This document shows positions 13,467 through 14,399 of a stretch of DNA of 14,399 nt, one piece after another. Below the pieces are notes generated by a model, which was not told the DNA's origin, searched no databases, and saw only the letters and a list, made by a program, of their open reading frames with translations. How positions within the stretch are numbered: position 1 is the first letter of the stretch; every line of letters starts with the position of its first letter. A program made the position numbers and the translations under genes. Source of the DNA: Pseudomonadota bacterium (GTDB lineage Bacteria > Bdellovibrionota_B > Oligoflexia > Silvanigrellales > Silvanigrellaceae); NCBI GenBank assembly GCA_027490595.1, contig JAIXXU010000041.1, forward strand, positions 1-14,399. Direction: 5' to 3'.

Positions 13467-14399
13467 CTATATGCTACATTTTTTATATTTAATTAAAATT
13501 GAAAGTAAAATAGGAGCACCCACAAGCGCTGTAAAAATACCTAGGGGCAAAATAAGCGGAGGAGCCACCACTCTAGACAAAAAATCAGCAAAAATTACAA
13601 GAGAACCTCCCAAGAAAATAGTATACAATATTTCAAGAATTACATTTTTTACCTTAAATTTTCTCATAAAATGTGGAACAATTAATCCCACAAATGCTAA
13701 ATTACCCATTAAAGACACACAAATAACAATTAAAAAAGATGATAAAATAACAATTTTTTTTCTTAAATTTTCGTTATTTATTCCTAAAGTTTTAGCAAAA
13801 GAATCATCTAAATCTAAATATTTTAAATTCTTACTTACTTTAATTATAATAACAACAAAAAAAATGGCAATGATGAAAAAAACATAGAGTAAAAACGGTT
13901 CAAAAACACGCAGACTACCTACAAGTAAAGGATAAAATTCTTGAGCTTTGTCTTGAGGTGCTAAAATTAAAAATAACAACGACAAAGAAGAAAACACTGA
14001 ATTTAGAATCAAGCCACTCAATAAATAAGAGGCATTATTTTGATATTGTGAGAATAATTTTTTAAATTGCCCAAGAAGAAAAAAAGAAAATAAACATCCT
14101 AAAAAACAACCTAAATTGTACAAAAAAACCTGATCGATATATTTGCTTAAAAACAATATACTATATCCATGAAGGAAAAAAAGTAGACCAAAAAAACTTC
14201 CTCCTGCAGAAATGCCTAAAACAGAAGGGTCAGCAATTGGATTCCGAAATGCTTTTTGTAGAAGATAACCCGACAATGAAAGTAAGGAACCAGATAAAAA
14301 AGACTGGGTAAGGGATTGAAACCTTAAAGTCAATATACTAAATAACAAATCTCTATTAGAAAAATAATCAACTACATGAATAGCGACCGAGCCAAACCA
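13467..14399 (-). CDS. FecCD/BtuC-family ABC importer permease, N-terminus beyond the window
   Basis: The frame is open from the right edge to TAG at 13467, giving 310 visible residues, nearly the whole family length of about 320-350. The real start lies beyond the window. A TTG at 14348 is open but would cut off the segment before the first visible family block. The decisive motif is RNPIADPSVLGISAGG, the FecCD/BtuC signature, followed by many membrane segments. Near the C-terminus GLIVPHFMRKF matches the GLIVPHxxR loop that contacts the ATPase, and LPLGIFTALVGAPILLSIL matches the usual family ending (LPVGIxTALxGxPxFxxLL). The gene is very AT-rich with long A/T runs. Substrate may be cobalamin, haem or a ferric siderophore; the binding-protein gene expected nearby is not in the window. 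Confidence 0.93.
   Translation of the reverse strand, partial: WFGSVAIHVVDYFSNRDLLFSILTLRFQSLTQSFLSGSLLSLSGYLLQKAFRNPIADPSVLGISAGGSFFGLLFFLHGYSILFLSKYIDQVFLYNLGCFLGCLFSFFLLGQFKKLFSQYQNNASYLLSGLILNSVFSSLSLLFLILAPQDKAQEFYPLLVGSLRVFEPFLLYVFFIIAIFFVVIIIKVSKNLKYLDLDDSFAKTLGINNENLRKKIVILSSFLIVICVSLMGNLAFVGLIVPHFMRKFKVKNVILEILYTIFLGGSLVIFADFLSRVVAPPLILPLGIFTALVGAPILLSILIKYKKCSI

Noticed and set aside
13471..13887. A 138-codon plus-strand frame, lysine-rich, opposite the FecCD permease
   Set aside because: It is fully antisense to a real permease with clear motifs; its lysine/isoleucine richness reflects the AT-rich complement.

Overview
The window is AT-rich, gene-dense DNA from what looks like a Gram-negative proteobacterium. 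The likeliest group is a low-GC, possibly host-associated alphaproteobacterium, but this is an inference from gene content and style and was not checked by any search. Supporting signs are signal peptides without clear lipoboxes on the solute-binding proteins, tRNA genes with encoded CCA ends, a periplasmic c-type cytochrome, and purine/nucleoside-type, amino-acid and FecCD-type importers. No insertion sequence, CRISPR array, prophage or toxin-antitoxin module was seen. There is no gene-free stretch longer than about 170 bases.

Positions 1-9571 (minus strand) form one tightly packed block that reads as an operon. In transcription order it holds three tandem paralogous BMP-family (basic membrane protein / PnrA-like) periplasmic binding proteins, a double-domain ABC ATPase, two membrane permeases, a PduO-type cobalamin adenosyltransferase, and a large SNF2-family helicase/ATPase that runs off the left edge. 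Gaps are 0 to 36 bases, with two ATGA stop/start overlaps and one direct TAA-ATG junction. The first six genes make a complete BMP-type (nucleoside-like) importer with three alternative binding proteins. The last two genes are unexpected passengers.

Positions 9572-10553 hold the divergent control region, then tRNA-Arg(ACG), tRNA-Ser(GCT) and tadA on the plus strand. TadA is the deaminase that turns A34 of tRNA-Arg(ACG) into inosine, so enzyme and substrate gene lie within 200 bases of each other.

Positions 10554-12613 hold a short BrnQ-family branched-chain amino-acid carrier (minus) and, divergently, an exported protein with a sulfite-oxidase-like segment followed by a cytochrome c domain (plus). 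Positions 12617-14399 (minus) hold tRNA-Lys(CTT) and two genes of a FecCD/BtuCD-type importer (ATPase, and a permease cut by the right edge). The substrate could be cobalamin, haem or a siderophore. Cobalamin would fit the adenosyltransferase elsewhere in the window, but this link is inference.

No wholly new defence or mobile system was identified. The points most worth a second look are the mixed importer-adenosyltransferase-helicase operon, the triplicated binding protein, the tadA/tRNA-Arg pairing, and the small repeats and start-site features ahead of the operon.
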